DNA from: Urechis unicinctus
Lineage: Eukaryota > Annelida > Polychaeta > Xenopneusta > Urechidae
Direction: 5' to 3'
NCBI GenBank assembly: GCA_034190875.2
Contig: CM067343.1
Span: 26,802,718 to 26,866,717, forward strand
DNA length: 64,000 nucleotides
Position numbers and translations under genes: made by a program. Shown here one piece after another: positions 39,418 through 52,100 of the stretch (the stretch's first letter is position 1; each line of letters opens with the position of its first letter). The notes under the pieces are model-generated. The model did not search any database and was not told where the DNA came from. It saw only the letters and a program-made list of their open reading frames with translations.

Positions 39418-39553
39418 CTCAGTTTGTACCATGTACATCCTCTGCCTTCTCAGGTGGTGGACGCACTCAAACACATCGATGCCTCCATCACACTTCGCCA
39501 GATTTATCAGGTAATCCAACGCAATGAACGTACCTGTCCGACCCACCCCAGCA
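39418..39553 (-). pseudogene. RPTP A D1 loop exon, catalytic signature intact
   Basis: 136 nt, acceptor ttacag, donor gtataa. Encodes AGVGRTGTFIALDYLINLAK. Spliced to 39696-39841 it restores VVHCSAGVGRTG, the canonical Cys-x5-Arg phosphatase loop with both catalytic Cys and phosphate-binding Arg. It is the best-preserved part of the dead copy. Confidence 0.88.
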
Positions 39554-39695
39554 CTGTAACATTTGTCAATATTTATCAATAAAGGGAAATGCATGAATAA
39601 ACCAACCACTTTCACGATAATCCTCTTGTACATGTGGAGGAAGCTCTTTTGTTTTGTCACATCGGAGAGGTTACTTAGTTGGCAAAGATGGATAC

Positions 39696-39841
39696 CTGCA
39701 ATGCACAACCAGTGGGCCAGTTGCTTCGCATGGCAAACGTAATACCAGACCTCTGACCCCGATAAGAGGAAAGTTATCCTCTGGGCACTTCTTATCGTCC
39801 CAAGCTATGAAATGAAGATTGTAGATTTCTCGATCTTCGCC
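39696..39841 (-). pseudogene. RPTP A D1 WPD-loop exon
   Basis: 146 nt, the same as in copy B. Reads GEDREIYNLHFIAWDDKKCP and ends VVHC. The WPD general-acid motif is WDD: the middle Pro is replaced by Asp, and an acidic residue is present. Confidence 0.85.
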
Positions 39842-42800
39842 CTTCAAATAAGTATCAACATTAAATGTCAAATAAAAAACATGAAATAGTCATTTCTTAC
39901 TCAACTAAACACAATCGAAGTCATCAGTCCGCATAAGGATATTGCAGTTATATCACTTAATGTTGAAAAGTGTTAAATTGGCACCTTGTAACTCAGTTAA
40001 ATTTTAAAAAATCTTACCCTACCGAATGGCTAATGTCTGTTTCCAAATGCATTAACAAAATTTTCTCGCTTCATGTATACGATCATTACCTTGCCTCCCT
40101 CGTTCGGGCTGGTCAGCATGCCAATACGGTTTGCTGACCTTAAACCACATAAACATATTGTCGTCATGAGACACTAATGTTGTGATTTACGCCAGAGATA
40201 TATCTTATTTATGTAAGTCATCAATGGCTGCATAGCAAAGCCATGCTTACAAATATCGACTGATCTTGTGTGGCAATGTAGTGGTTAGCCTTCTTGGAAT
40301 ACCCCTAAAAAGCATAAAACATGACAAAATAACAAATAAAGGAGATAATCAGGCGAATAAGGTCCTTACTATAGTAAAAGTTCACAATGGTGGCTGGTTT
40401 ACCATAATGTAACTGGCATTGACGTAGTCAGACCCTTGCAATTCCACAACAGCTTCCAAGTCTACACGGTTGTCGTCATCTTAAACAATATGGCGATATC
40501 ACGGTAGGCATTGCTAAAAATGACGTTAGAAATCCCAAAATGAAATGTAATTTGAAGGATTTTTAAATATACTTACATGGTTGTATGTTTTTGAATCTAT
40601 TCTTGATTAGGTTGGCCTGTGTTTTACCAACGGTGCGCTGTTTGAGGTCTGGTCTTGTTAATCCTTGTATGGATAGAATATCGGACATTTTTGAAGCACG
40701 AGGTCAATATGATAATTCACAATCGCGGACATGATAATTCAACTTATTACTTACATCACACTCTCGATCGAACCCGTCCGTGATGTACCTCTTCCCGTCT
40801 TTAATTTTTACGGCTTTAGCTCTCGGTTCTTGCTGTGATAGCTGACGGATATGTAACTTCAATCGAGATAAGATGGTAGGTGCATTTGACACTGGTTCAG
40901 TGTTGGCATAGGTACTCGACAGTTCATGCTGTAAGGACTCTACTTGCATGGTGGCTTCTGACAATGCTGCATGATGGCTTGGAGCTTGTTGCGCTACCAT
41001 TGGTACCGGGCTGTTTCCAGGGGCACCACGTGACACCTGAGCCATATTGGGCTTTGTTACGATGGCAGACTTATTTGTTGGTCCGACAACACCGACAGGT
41101 TTGTCAAAGGACCCGTCGGATGCTTCACAGAACATTGAGAGTCATAGTGTAATCAGTTGCTCTCTGGTCCCGTTTTGGCTTGTTATCGCATCTAATGTTG
41201 AAATTGTGTTAGAAAAACCTGGATACTTACAACGGCTTGACATTTGTACGTTGTCAATACCATAGTTCTTGGGTTTATGTTGCTTAAGTTTTCTGGAGTA
41301 AACAAATGTATGACGAGCATCAAGTTTGAAATAAGGAATAGCGTTTTATCTACACCATGGTGCCTACAAAAGTAAATGTAGAAAAGATCAGAATTACTTG
41401 AATTGGTAGCCACCTTTTAGGATTAATGGAAAAAAGAGGGAAATAAATTAATCATTATTTGAATATGAATTGTCGAAACATAATGGTGGCACAGAAGTTG
41501 TGGTAGAGCTTCCCAAGATGGCCAAGAGCTAGTTCCTGAAAGATAATAATAAAAGTTAGAATTTAAATAAAACGCAACATATACTATGACCACGGACTCT
41601 GATGTACAGATCAGGTATGTATATGGTGTAGGGACAGTCTTCACAAAGCAGCAGCAAATTGCCATTATCACTATTGAGGATGAAAGTGTACCTCCATGTG
41701 TCACGCTGTAGGTCGTTGATTCAGAGTCTAGGTAACCGTCATTTACAGCTCTAATCCGGTCATCCATTCTACCTGGCTCAGCAATATCAGTCACGTTAGC
41801 GCTAGTAGATCATGTGGGATCAGATACGTTATGTGTCATCCATGTATCAGTAACCACTTGTCCGTACAGCACCTGTATGGAGGAGATGCGGACACAAACA
41901 AATGACGTCAGCTGTGAAACATAGAGAGCTGACAGAGAAAAATGTTCTAACAAATGTAGGTTGTGAGTTTTGGGGTAGATGTTAAGTTCACAATTGTCGC
42001 CGGTTCGGGTGCTGTAATCAAATAAAGTATGCGTTAAAATATAAATTACTGGATGGTTCGTTAATATCAAAGATGAACTAATGTTGAAAGGACATACATA
42101 AGCGGTACCTTTACACAATGTTGTCACAGTCGCCAGACTCGACGGCATTGTTGCCACAACCTGTAAGTGCTGACTCGAAAGGCATACCGCGTGTTAAATT
42201 CCAGACCGATGACTGTCAATTACATCTGCACACAATGTTCATTCATGCAAATGCGTGTAATGCACGAAATTGCTGATTTTCCTCAGGGTCGTGTAGCATG
42301 TGGAAATATCGAAATGTCACTAGTATCGTATGTAGTAACACGATGCTTACTTATTTCGGTGGTACATTGGTTGCCTATATACCACGTTTTACATCCATCT
42401 TGACATTCACCCGTCAAGCCATTGCACGACTCTGGTCGAGTCAGACATTGATGAGCGAAACAGGAAGCATTGCAGATGATCCCATATTGCCCGCAGTTCC
42501 ATGCTGCAATGAACACAGGCCATGAAATCCATCAATAATGCTCCCTCTAAGTTTTCCGCTTGCCTAACAAAGGAGAAAAAATACTGGGAAATAATAGATG
42601 CACAGTGACCAGAATTTTCTTACGTGCCGTGCAAAGCGGTGGTTCAAATTCGAAAAACAATTTTAACAACCCACTACGTTGTTAGTGTCCGAGAGGCAAT
42701 TAGTCCAATCCGAAATTTTACGGGCATATATTTGCATGGGCTTCATTGCATTGTTTTCTTTGACAGAACATAAATTCATTCCAAAAATTCGTTTAGCTTG

Positions 42801-44206
42801 ATCAGCAATGACCTAACGATATACTCTAGTTGATTCTGCAAGCACGAAGCACAACAGTAAAACATAGTTAGTTATCTTTAGCAGAAAGGACTAATGTTTA
42901 ACATATCTAGATTCGTACCTGTCCATGTTAAGCATTTACAAATGCTTAGTATGCACTCTAACTTGCTATGACGTACTCATGACCCATGACCACCACCTCA
43001 CATATGTTAATAATATTAGGTTCCTCTCCTCCAATTCTCTGTAAGCTTACATAGCGGCCGGTAGGGTTTGAATGGCAAGCCAGAGTAACATTCTCCCGCG
43101 GAAGTACAGGGCCATAATTGCATGCATAGTGCATTGTTGGTAATATAACTGCTATATCCAACTGCTATTTCGCCGAGGTCCACGTACCACCAAGCGAACT
43201 CAGCAGCATGGGTCAGTATGGGCGCAGTTCACGTGGTCCAGAGAGCCTGCCAATCCAGATGGTAGTCTACAACCCACAGAGTTACTAGCCATCCAACTTT
43301 TATCAACTCCGCTCTGACATACGGGTTTGTTTAAAGCCACATTACCTGTTTCATCACACAAATATATGTTGATAAATAATAACCTGTGTCAATGTAAAAT
43401 GCTTGCTATTGATAGCATATTCCCTATAACAAGTGTGTATTCATCACTACCTATCCTGCATGCCGGTACTCCCCAGTCGAAGATGCTCTGGTTACCAGGA
43501 GGTCAGGGCTCACCAAGTCTACATCCACCATCACATGCACCAGTCGCCGCATCACATCTCCGTCAGCAGCGCAATTACAGGTGTAAGTACTGTCTTGATC
43601 AGGTCGACCAAATATACACGCTGGAAAGCAACAAGGACCGTTTACTATAAACAATGACGTTTTTTGTGTCTGTTTAATGAAGGTTGAAATTAAAAAGTGA
43701 ATGATCAAACTATGTGTTACTACTGGAAGAGGCGAGAGCTTGAGAAAGTATGTGAGGCTAAAAAATGGTACTGTTGTAATAGGAATGGATGATGATGTAT
43801 GTTTTGTCAGATTCGTCAAGCTGTCGGCTTTTACAAACGGGATGATATTTTGTTTATGCACAGGTAAACCAATGCTAGATGCTTGCGTATATCAGTGATC
43901 TGTTGGATGTCAACCCACTTGCTCTTACAATGCCATTCTGATGTCATATCCAGCTTTTCGTTCACTAACCTATATTGCTCGTATTACACGGTATCAAAGC
44001 AGGTCATTATTTAGGCCTCTCTCACTGTATTGACCTGAAACAACTTGTGCGTGACCGCCACGCTCTATAATGAAGCCAGCGGGTTTGTGTCAAATCAAAC
44101 ACCACCGACTTCAAGTAGACACAATATCAACATATGTAGACAAGAATCACTTGAACAGTAGAAGGATTATCACCGATAGACTACAGGAGGTTTTGACGCT
44201 CGCCAT

Positions 44207-46091
44207 GGCTCTAAAGTTGTGGCAAACCCCGAGCTGACAATATTGCGTAACTCACTTGTGCTGGTTCAACACGCGAGACGTTAGACGAGACCTTAAGGGA
44301 TAGATTTCTTGAGAGCGTGCTGATATCTAAGTACGCGAAAAATAGCGACCTATCCGTTGTGACTTATGCATAGAAAGTAAACATATCAGCCGTGTGTGTG
44401 TGTGTGTGCGTCTTTAACAGACCGCTTATTAGAATCCACGTGACAATCGAAAGTTTGTCATTTGTTGAACCGACACTAATATAACCAGTCCCGACCATTC
44501 CAATGTGATAATAACCACAAAGCAGAAGATATCGCCAAGTTAGAAGCAGCGCGGTTTTTTTCATGGGAACCAAGAAGTAGAAGGATATGATCGCGCAACA
44601 CGTGACTAACGTCAGCCAAATAACTCAATGTTTATAACATAAAACTCGTGTGCACTGTACTGTGACATGCGACTAATTCTGCTGTGGAACATATGGCCAC
44701 AAATGAATGATTTGTGTGAATAAGACCAAAGGGGATTTACATCGTCCTTCGTTAATTTATTGTCTATGCATGTCTGTCCCAATACAGAGCGCGTTGTACC
44801 GCCCTCAGTCTGGTAATGACTCACACACTACAAGGTATATTGTTGTCGTCTATTGCTTCAAACATCTTCTCAAAGACTTTATTTATGATAGCAACAGATT
44901 ATTGTCCAGAGCAGTCGCCTCGGCAAGACAGAAATCCACATTGTGAATATTATGTTTACTTACCTTGCTACATGTTAGTCCATTGTTACTTCGTTCATGG
45001 TAGCATTAAAACAATTTGCAAACTCCCATCAACTTTCCCCTATTCGAAACCTGTAAACAAGTTTACCTTCCTGGGTACAACGCCCGTAATGCATTTGACA
45101 TCGTACGGCGGATAATTTCTTTCAGGCTTCCTATGAGCCACAGCCCAAGATCGTACGGCGCACTTAAGAATCTGTAGGTCTCCAGTGACCTAGGAATAAG
45201 ACAAGCAAATTGTGTATATATCAAACTATTTAACATTTTACAGACCGGCAGTTGTATTGTATGAGAAGCTTTGGTATAGTCCGCTTATTGTACGATCAGG
45301 CTCACTGCATGATTTCTTCATATGGACGGACGAAATCATGATTTTGGCTTGTCAGCCGCCTGTTGTTATGGCCTTTAACATGGACAGCTTTTCAGTGTTA
45401 ACGACACTGAACCTAGAACTTTCAACCCTCTTACCATTCAGTATATTTTACATGCCTAGTACATCCTTCTGCTTGCTGAGTGCCCTCGCAGTTACGCTGC
45501 TTGTTACAGACGCAAATGCGAGGCAAATGTTGATGCATGAGATTTCCTTAATCGTGCGAGCATTACACAAAATATGTTGGTAAAATTATTGGTATATTCA
45601 TGCTGCTTTTTAAAAGTCAACGCGCTCTTGCACCAACTATTTTCAGTTTGTGCACATGCTGCTACATAAGTGATATGCTTTTGATGTTAAATATTTATTT
45701 CAAACATACATGTTAAAGATGTTCCATATGAAGTGTATGAGCGTACATCATAAAGCCATGGTTATTGCAGTACATTACATCGACATTGTTTCACTCACAA
45801 TTCATACATTGTCAAGGAATATTAGCGTGCGAATCAGCTATGTACATAAACTGTATCATGACACAAATATGTTTAATCTATGTAAGTTACATGGCTATGT
45901 TTAATGTAACGGAATTTTTTACTACATATGTTAAATAAATGAAACATTGTACTTGCTAGCAGCTCATATTTAACGATGCTTAACCAAGCTCTGAAGCACT
46001 AATTAAGGATCTGATAGTAAATAATGATGCGCACACAGAAGCATAATACACTATCTGTTTGGATACGATCAACATGTGCGTATGTGCAAGT
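44207..46091. other. Intergenic between RPTP A and RPTP B
   Basis: 44860-45000 matches 54185-54330, the corresponding flank upstream of copy B, so it belongs to the duplicated unit. A GT run lies at 44393-44409. About 45.7-46.09 kb is the 3' flank of copy B and matches, inverted, the flank at 91-479. The 123-codon + frame at 45212-45583 is hydrophobic and has no recognisable domain. Confidence 0.5.
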
Positions 46092-46163
46092 CTAGATATT
46101 TTCATAAATCTGACATCCAGATATGTAGAGTTTTGCCAGCTCATATAGAAACTCGTATTGTTC
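46092..46163 (-). pseudogene. RPTP B former terminal exon, now past the stop
   Basis: Acceptor tttcag, frame [19 protein letters not shown] at 46092-46094. It cannot be translated in frame because the deletion in the preceding exon brings an earlier stop. Confidence 0.82.
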
Positions 46164-49100
46164 CTGAAACAAAGATATAGTGTAATGAATACATTATGCG
46201 GATTTAGTGCTTAACGCCAACGATAAAATAGTACATTAACTAATATAACTACCTGGGTGTTGATAGCTTGGGTTCGTCTGGATGTAATGTAACGAGCAGC
46301 AAGCATGACATCCACTACGTTTTCTGCTTTCAACACATCAAGCATAAAGCTGGCGGTTGCAAAAAGTCTCTGCCCCATCCCTGGGCAAATAATACTGGTA
46401 TGTATGATGAATGGCAATAATTAAGACGAACTGATTGATTCCTTGATTACAAATGCCTTACAATTAAGTAAGAACTGACTTACATGCAATGTATGATAGT
46501 GACCCGGTTGGTCTGCTGCTGGCGGCACTCTGTCACGTTATCAATAAGGTCAATGAAATAATCGGGATTCGAGGGACAATTGTCATGCTTACTCCAGCCG
46601 AACAGCTGAAATTGACGGACGGTTTGCTGTCCTTTCTGCAACGATGATGACCAGATTTAGGACGCTGTGAAATTCGGATTGACCTACTTAAACGATGTGT
46701 TTAACAATAATTGAGTGTAACAATGTTGACTACTTCTTTTTATCTATTTAGCTTAGCATTAAATAAATATCATCCTTTGGTTAGGGTTTACCATTCGTTT
46801 GTCATAAGATACTTTAAACGTTCTGATGGCAATTTGTGAATTTGATCCATGTTCTGATCTGATGTGTTCTACTGTAAGTGGTCCATAGCTTTCTCTTCCA
46901 AATTCCTCAACAGGCCAGTACGTCGCTGTTGTCTGTGGAATACAGTGACATTTATCATTCTACCTTGTATTGAATCAGGGCAAAGGACCACAGATTCGAC
47001 GGACCAATCAATCATATTGTCTTACCAAATCGGTCCTGTCCATTTCATTGAGCATGACAATAGTATCGCAGTTGTGATCATAGACCAGCCTCCAGAAGTC
47101 TACAACTGTATTTGGAAGCGGCATTTGGGTCAGAATCATTGCATTCTGCACTTGGAAACTCTGGGAAATAATCAGAATTATCATAACTAAGCAGGAATCT
47201 CGAACAAAGATTATTCCGTTTTTACAGAAAAGATTTGGCACGCACATCAACAAACACCGCATTGATGTAATGCTTGCCCTCGGAAGGTGGTGTCATCAAC
47301 TTTGGTCTGCATTGGTCTGCTGAATGACACATAATCAAACTACAATACACAACTCTCAATTTTATGTTCCTTGAATAGATAAGTAACGCCAACGATATTG
47401 ATGAATATTTACGTAGATATTACCCGGGGGTACATCTTGGAGTCTGTTCTTGGCGTTGTTGGTGACGCTAGCTGAATGAGTGGCTGTTAGAGGCTTGTAT
47501 TGGCACATCAACTGCATATACATACACCGATGCATTTAGAGAACATCTTGTCAACATTTTACACTTCATAATCTACATAAGAAACAGCAGACCTGATATT
47601 CCTGAAGCAGTTGGTTCTGGTTATTGTTCTCGGATGTATTCCATAGTTTGCTGTATATCGTCACAAAATCATCTTTTTTCACACCGGGCTCACCAATTCG
47701 AGTTTCGATTCCTTCCAACAGAGCTTGGTACAGGATCTTGTATTGGTGCTGCTCAACATCGAAATGCAATTTACTCATGAACTATGTCGGAGCATGAAGC
47801 ACACGGAACCCACAGTTATAGAATATGATCCCAACTAACCTTGCTTTGCATCATGTTCATCCGCTGCATTTGTAGGCGGGATGCACAAGCGAACACATCT
47901 ACTTGACCTTCACATTTAGCCTGATTCAGCAAGTAATCCAATGCAATAAATATCCCCACACGACCGTCACCAGCACTGTAAATAAATATTCAAAATAGAG
48001 AAGACATGTCCCACCACAAAAATACTGAACATACACCACGGTACAGCGTGCACATTTGAGTGCATTCTAAATACAACATGTGATAGTAACTGTTGTCATG
48101 TATAATAGATAAATGTTTATACCTGCTGTGCACAATCAATGGACCGCTTGGATTGCAAGGCAAGCACAACATTCTCCGTCTGAATGCTAGAAGTGGGAAT
48201 TTATTGTCCGGGCATTTCTGGTCGTCCCATGCCAAGAATTGAATCTGGTGAATCTCTCGCTCCTCATGCTTCGAAACCCAATAATTAATAATTGAATTCA
48301 TGATTCACATGAATGACGGCCTGGCAAGATATACGGGTCAACGATTGTGATTACCTTATGTTTCAGACTCAATCGCCTGTATGCATAATCTCCATACATC
48401 TCAGATAACAACATGGTGATTTGATATTTTCCGCAGAATATCGCATTCTTCTTGCCCGGGCTGTCTGGCCAGTATATCTCGCATTCGGTCTGTCATCATG
48501 CAATTATATTCAGATTCAATGTTCGATTATTTACCATGTAAATGCTTAGGTTATTCCTTATAAAGCATTGAAAATGACCTACAATTACTATGTTGGTGTA
48601 TATTAAGTATAATAACACCATTGCCCGTCACCAGCATTACCTCTTCGCACTCTTTCAGCTTGTTCAACATGGCAATGCGGTTTATCTTCTGTGTCCATAC
48701 AATGCTCCAGAAAGCTTCCATGGTTCCTTTCAAAGGACCTAGTGGCGATTTCAATGTTATTATCATAACTTAGTGGAATTTTGAAAGATTATAATCTATA
48801 AATTGGTTTGTAACATACCGTGAGTTGCTATGTAGTACTTGGTCTTCTCGTGGTAGCCCTGCAGCATAATTCGCTTATTGGAGTTATACTTTCTTCCCAT
48901 GAATAATAAAACACACGAGAATAACCTTCTATGACAAATGTTATATTCAAATATCAATTTTACCGTAATATAACTTGCGTCGATATCTAGAGGATACGCG
49001 GCTTGATTATTGTCATCTAGAACAAATACCGGCCTATAAAAGAGCAATAAAGGTCCTTTTTATGAATATCTGGCAGCATTTGATATGGCTTGACCCATAC

Positions 49101-52100
49101 AGGTAGAATAGTAAACTCACCAGATGCGTTGCTTGTGCCGATGTTCCGAATTAAGTTAATCTCGGAATGATCCACCTTCCATTGTTTGCAATCAATACCC
49201 CGAATTACCTGTTGCGATAGTAAGCAAGGTTTATACATTGTTCTATTTTAAAACTACGATCTACCGTGCTGACATTTATCGTCCATACCATACGTTACTA
49301 TTTGACGCCATAGCGTTGGATGTAAAATATTCCAGGGAAATAAAAGGTTATCAGGCATATCACTCGCATTGAATTGTCTGGCAAACCCATCGCTAATGTC
49401 GATTGTTCCATCATGTGACACGCTTTCCATGTCTCCTGACAGTTGGATCATATACGTCTTTAGTTGGGACACCAAGATGGCAGCCGTTGTCCCTGGTTCA
49501 GTGATGGGAACAGTAGCACTTCGACCCTGGTGGACATCTCCCGCAGTGAGGTCTTGTTGCACCGATGTACTTTGATCTGCATGCATCAGACAGACATTCC
49601 ATGTTAACGAGTAGTTAGAGGCGCAAATGTTAAACACTCATTTTATATATACATGAATTCAATGATGGGAAGGACCTTGACCCTGATGTGTGGTATCAGA
49701 TTCTACCACTATGGTCTCATAAACAGTATTTTCCGGGTGCTCCGTAACTTCTTCCCCAGTAAGGTCTTGCTGCGCCGATGTACTTTGGTCTGCATGCATC
49801 AGACAAACATGCTAAAGTCATTCTAGAATCACTTCTCTCCCTCGGTACACATGTAATTCATATAGCAAATGTAATACACTAATCTATCTATACATGTATT
49901 CGAAATGTTTGTATGTAATTCAAGCAATACTCACTCCTAGTTTTCATTTGTAAGTGGTCGTATTCATGAGCTGACAATTGCCGTCTCATATGTTTCCTTT
50001 AAACACAGGTTAGAATAATAAGTTTACATTTATCATTCACTTCCGTTATAATCCACTCTCCCCAGGGTAAAACATTAAATAATACATTCCCATCTGACCT
50101 GACACACACGACGACGATGACAACGACAATAACAATGAACAGCAGACATCCTGCAACTTGTCCCACTATGATACTTATATTTTGACCACTGCTTGTGGAT
50201 TCCAAACTGAACACAGAAGCGTGGTTTACATTACTCTGTTTGCAGGTAATAGCAAACATGACAAAGGCCAAGCGCAATCAATTAACCAATGGTGTAGAGG
50301 TGGTCTTCACAAAGCAAATGCAAATTGCCAATATCATTATTAACGATGAGAGTGTACCTCCCAGTGTGATGCTGTGAGTCGCTGATTCAGAGTCCAGGTA
50401 AGCATTATTTACTACTCTAATCCAGACATCGAGTCTACCTGGCTCAGCAATATCAGTCACATTGGCGCTAGTGGATCCTGCGGGATCAGATACGTTGTGT
50501 ATCATCCATGTATCAGTGTCCACATGTCTGTACAGAACATGTAGGGAGGAGATGCTATCACAACCTGATGACGTCAGCTGTGAAACAGAGAGCTGACAGA
50601 GAAAATGTTCAAACAAATGTAGGTTGAGAGTTATGTGACTATTCATATCCGTGACGAACCTGCCATTGAACATAAAAATAGAATGGTGGTGTGTTTGTTC
50701 GGGACCTCACGTTGACAATTGTTGCCGGTACTGGTGCTGAAATCAATTAAACTCAATGTTACAGTAGAAGTTACTAGATGGTTTGTTGATTTCAAACATG
50801 AACTAATGTTGAAAAGACATCCATAAGTGGTACCTTTACACAATGTTTTCACAGTCGTCTCTTTGGATGGCAGTGTTGAAACTTCACATAAGCCTTGCCA
50901 CAGCCTGTAAGCGCTAACTCGAAAGTCATACAGACTGTTAAATTCCAGACCGCTGACTGTCGCTGAACGCTCTGCTTTATCCGCATCATGGGTAATGTTG
51001 GTACCAGGAATGAACTCTATTGCATGTTCTCTTTTATATTGCACCTGGTAGCCGTAGTTTTGAGCAAGAGCCGGTGGGATATCCCCAGCAGATCGCCATT
51101 GGAGCGTGACTTCATTTGGGCTTACTTTGATAACGGTTAAGTTCGCCCCCTGGCCAAGGTCAACAACCTCTGCACACAAAGTTCATTCTTGCTAATGCGT
51201 TTAATGCACGAAGTTGTGACTTTTCCTAAGGGACAAGTAAAATGTAGAATTCTCGGAATGTAACTAGTATCGTATGCAGTAACTTGATACTTACTTATTT
51301 CGATGGTACATTGGTTGCCAATATACCACATTTTACATCCATCTTTACATTCGCCCGTCAAGACATCGCAAGTATCAGATCCATTTAGACATCGATGAGT
51401 AGAACAGGAAGCATTGCAGTTGATCCCATATTGTCCACGGCTGCATGCTGCAATGCACACAGGCCATGAAAGCCATTTATCAAATTTTTGGGTTTGCTAA
51501 ACAAAGGATAGAAAATAATAGATAAAAAGTGGCGAGTATTTTCTTACGTGTTGTGCAAAGCGGTGGTTCAAATCCAGAACAATTCAAACAACCCACTACG
51601 TTGTCAATGTCGGAGAGGCAATTGGTCGAATCTGAAATTGATTTGTTCTCCTAAATTGTTTAAGTTGTAGGGGTATATATGTATATAGTGACCTGCTTGG
51701 AAGTTATTGTTAGCAATTACATTATTCCCTTTGACAGCTGATTTCCTCGTTTCAAATAGTCCTTTAGATGGATCTCCAATTAGTACTGCATCTTAATGAG
51801 TTAACAAAATGTTTAGGTACTCTTACTTGCTGTGACGTACTCATGACCCATGACCACCACCTCACATATGTTAATAATGTTTGGTTCCACTCCTCCTGTT
51901 CTCTGCAAGCTTACATAGCGGCCTATCAGGTTTGAATCGCAAGATAGAGTAACACTCTCTAGAGGAGGTACAGGACCCTCAAACGACAGGCATAGGGTAT
52001 TGCTGGTAATGTTACTGCTATTTCCAACACGAATGTCGAAATGACCGGTTCTCCAGGAGCCTGAAATGCATCAGTAAAGAACGAAATAACACATTCATTC

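Larger units (their letters stand above)
37118..44206 (-). pseudogene. Receptor tyrosine phosphatase copy A, decayed
   Basis: A tandem paralogue of copy B, on the same strand and about 9 kb away. Recognisable exons in gene order: signal 44147-44206; EGF 43451-43620; fucolectin 42963-43345; EGF 42624-42709 and 42351-42503; FN3 42109-42226, about 41950-42011 and 41692-41911; juxtamembrane about 40754-41130; D1 from 40577-40663 to 39418-39553; D2 38033-38158, 37500-37651, 37287-37423 and 37118-37189. Disabling changes: TGA 20 codons into the signal exon, with its donor lost; 1-nt loss in the EGF exon; frameshift and intron loss in fucolectin; stop and lost acceptor at 42624-42709; about 220 bp gone from the first FN3; two D1 exons missing or truncated; +1 nt in D2. 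No transmembrane exon was recognised. The D1 loop nevertheless reads HCSAGVGRTG. Confidence 0.88.

Noticed and set aside
41423..41690. Hydrophobic stretch in RPTP A considered as its transmembrane helix
   Set aside because: It lies in intron sequence after the FN3 donor and does not match the copy B membrane exon.
45212..45583. 123-codon + ORF with hydrophobic stretches between the two RPTP genes
   Set aside because: I saw no counterpart in the other duplicated flank, no splice sites and no known domain.
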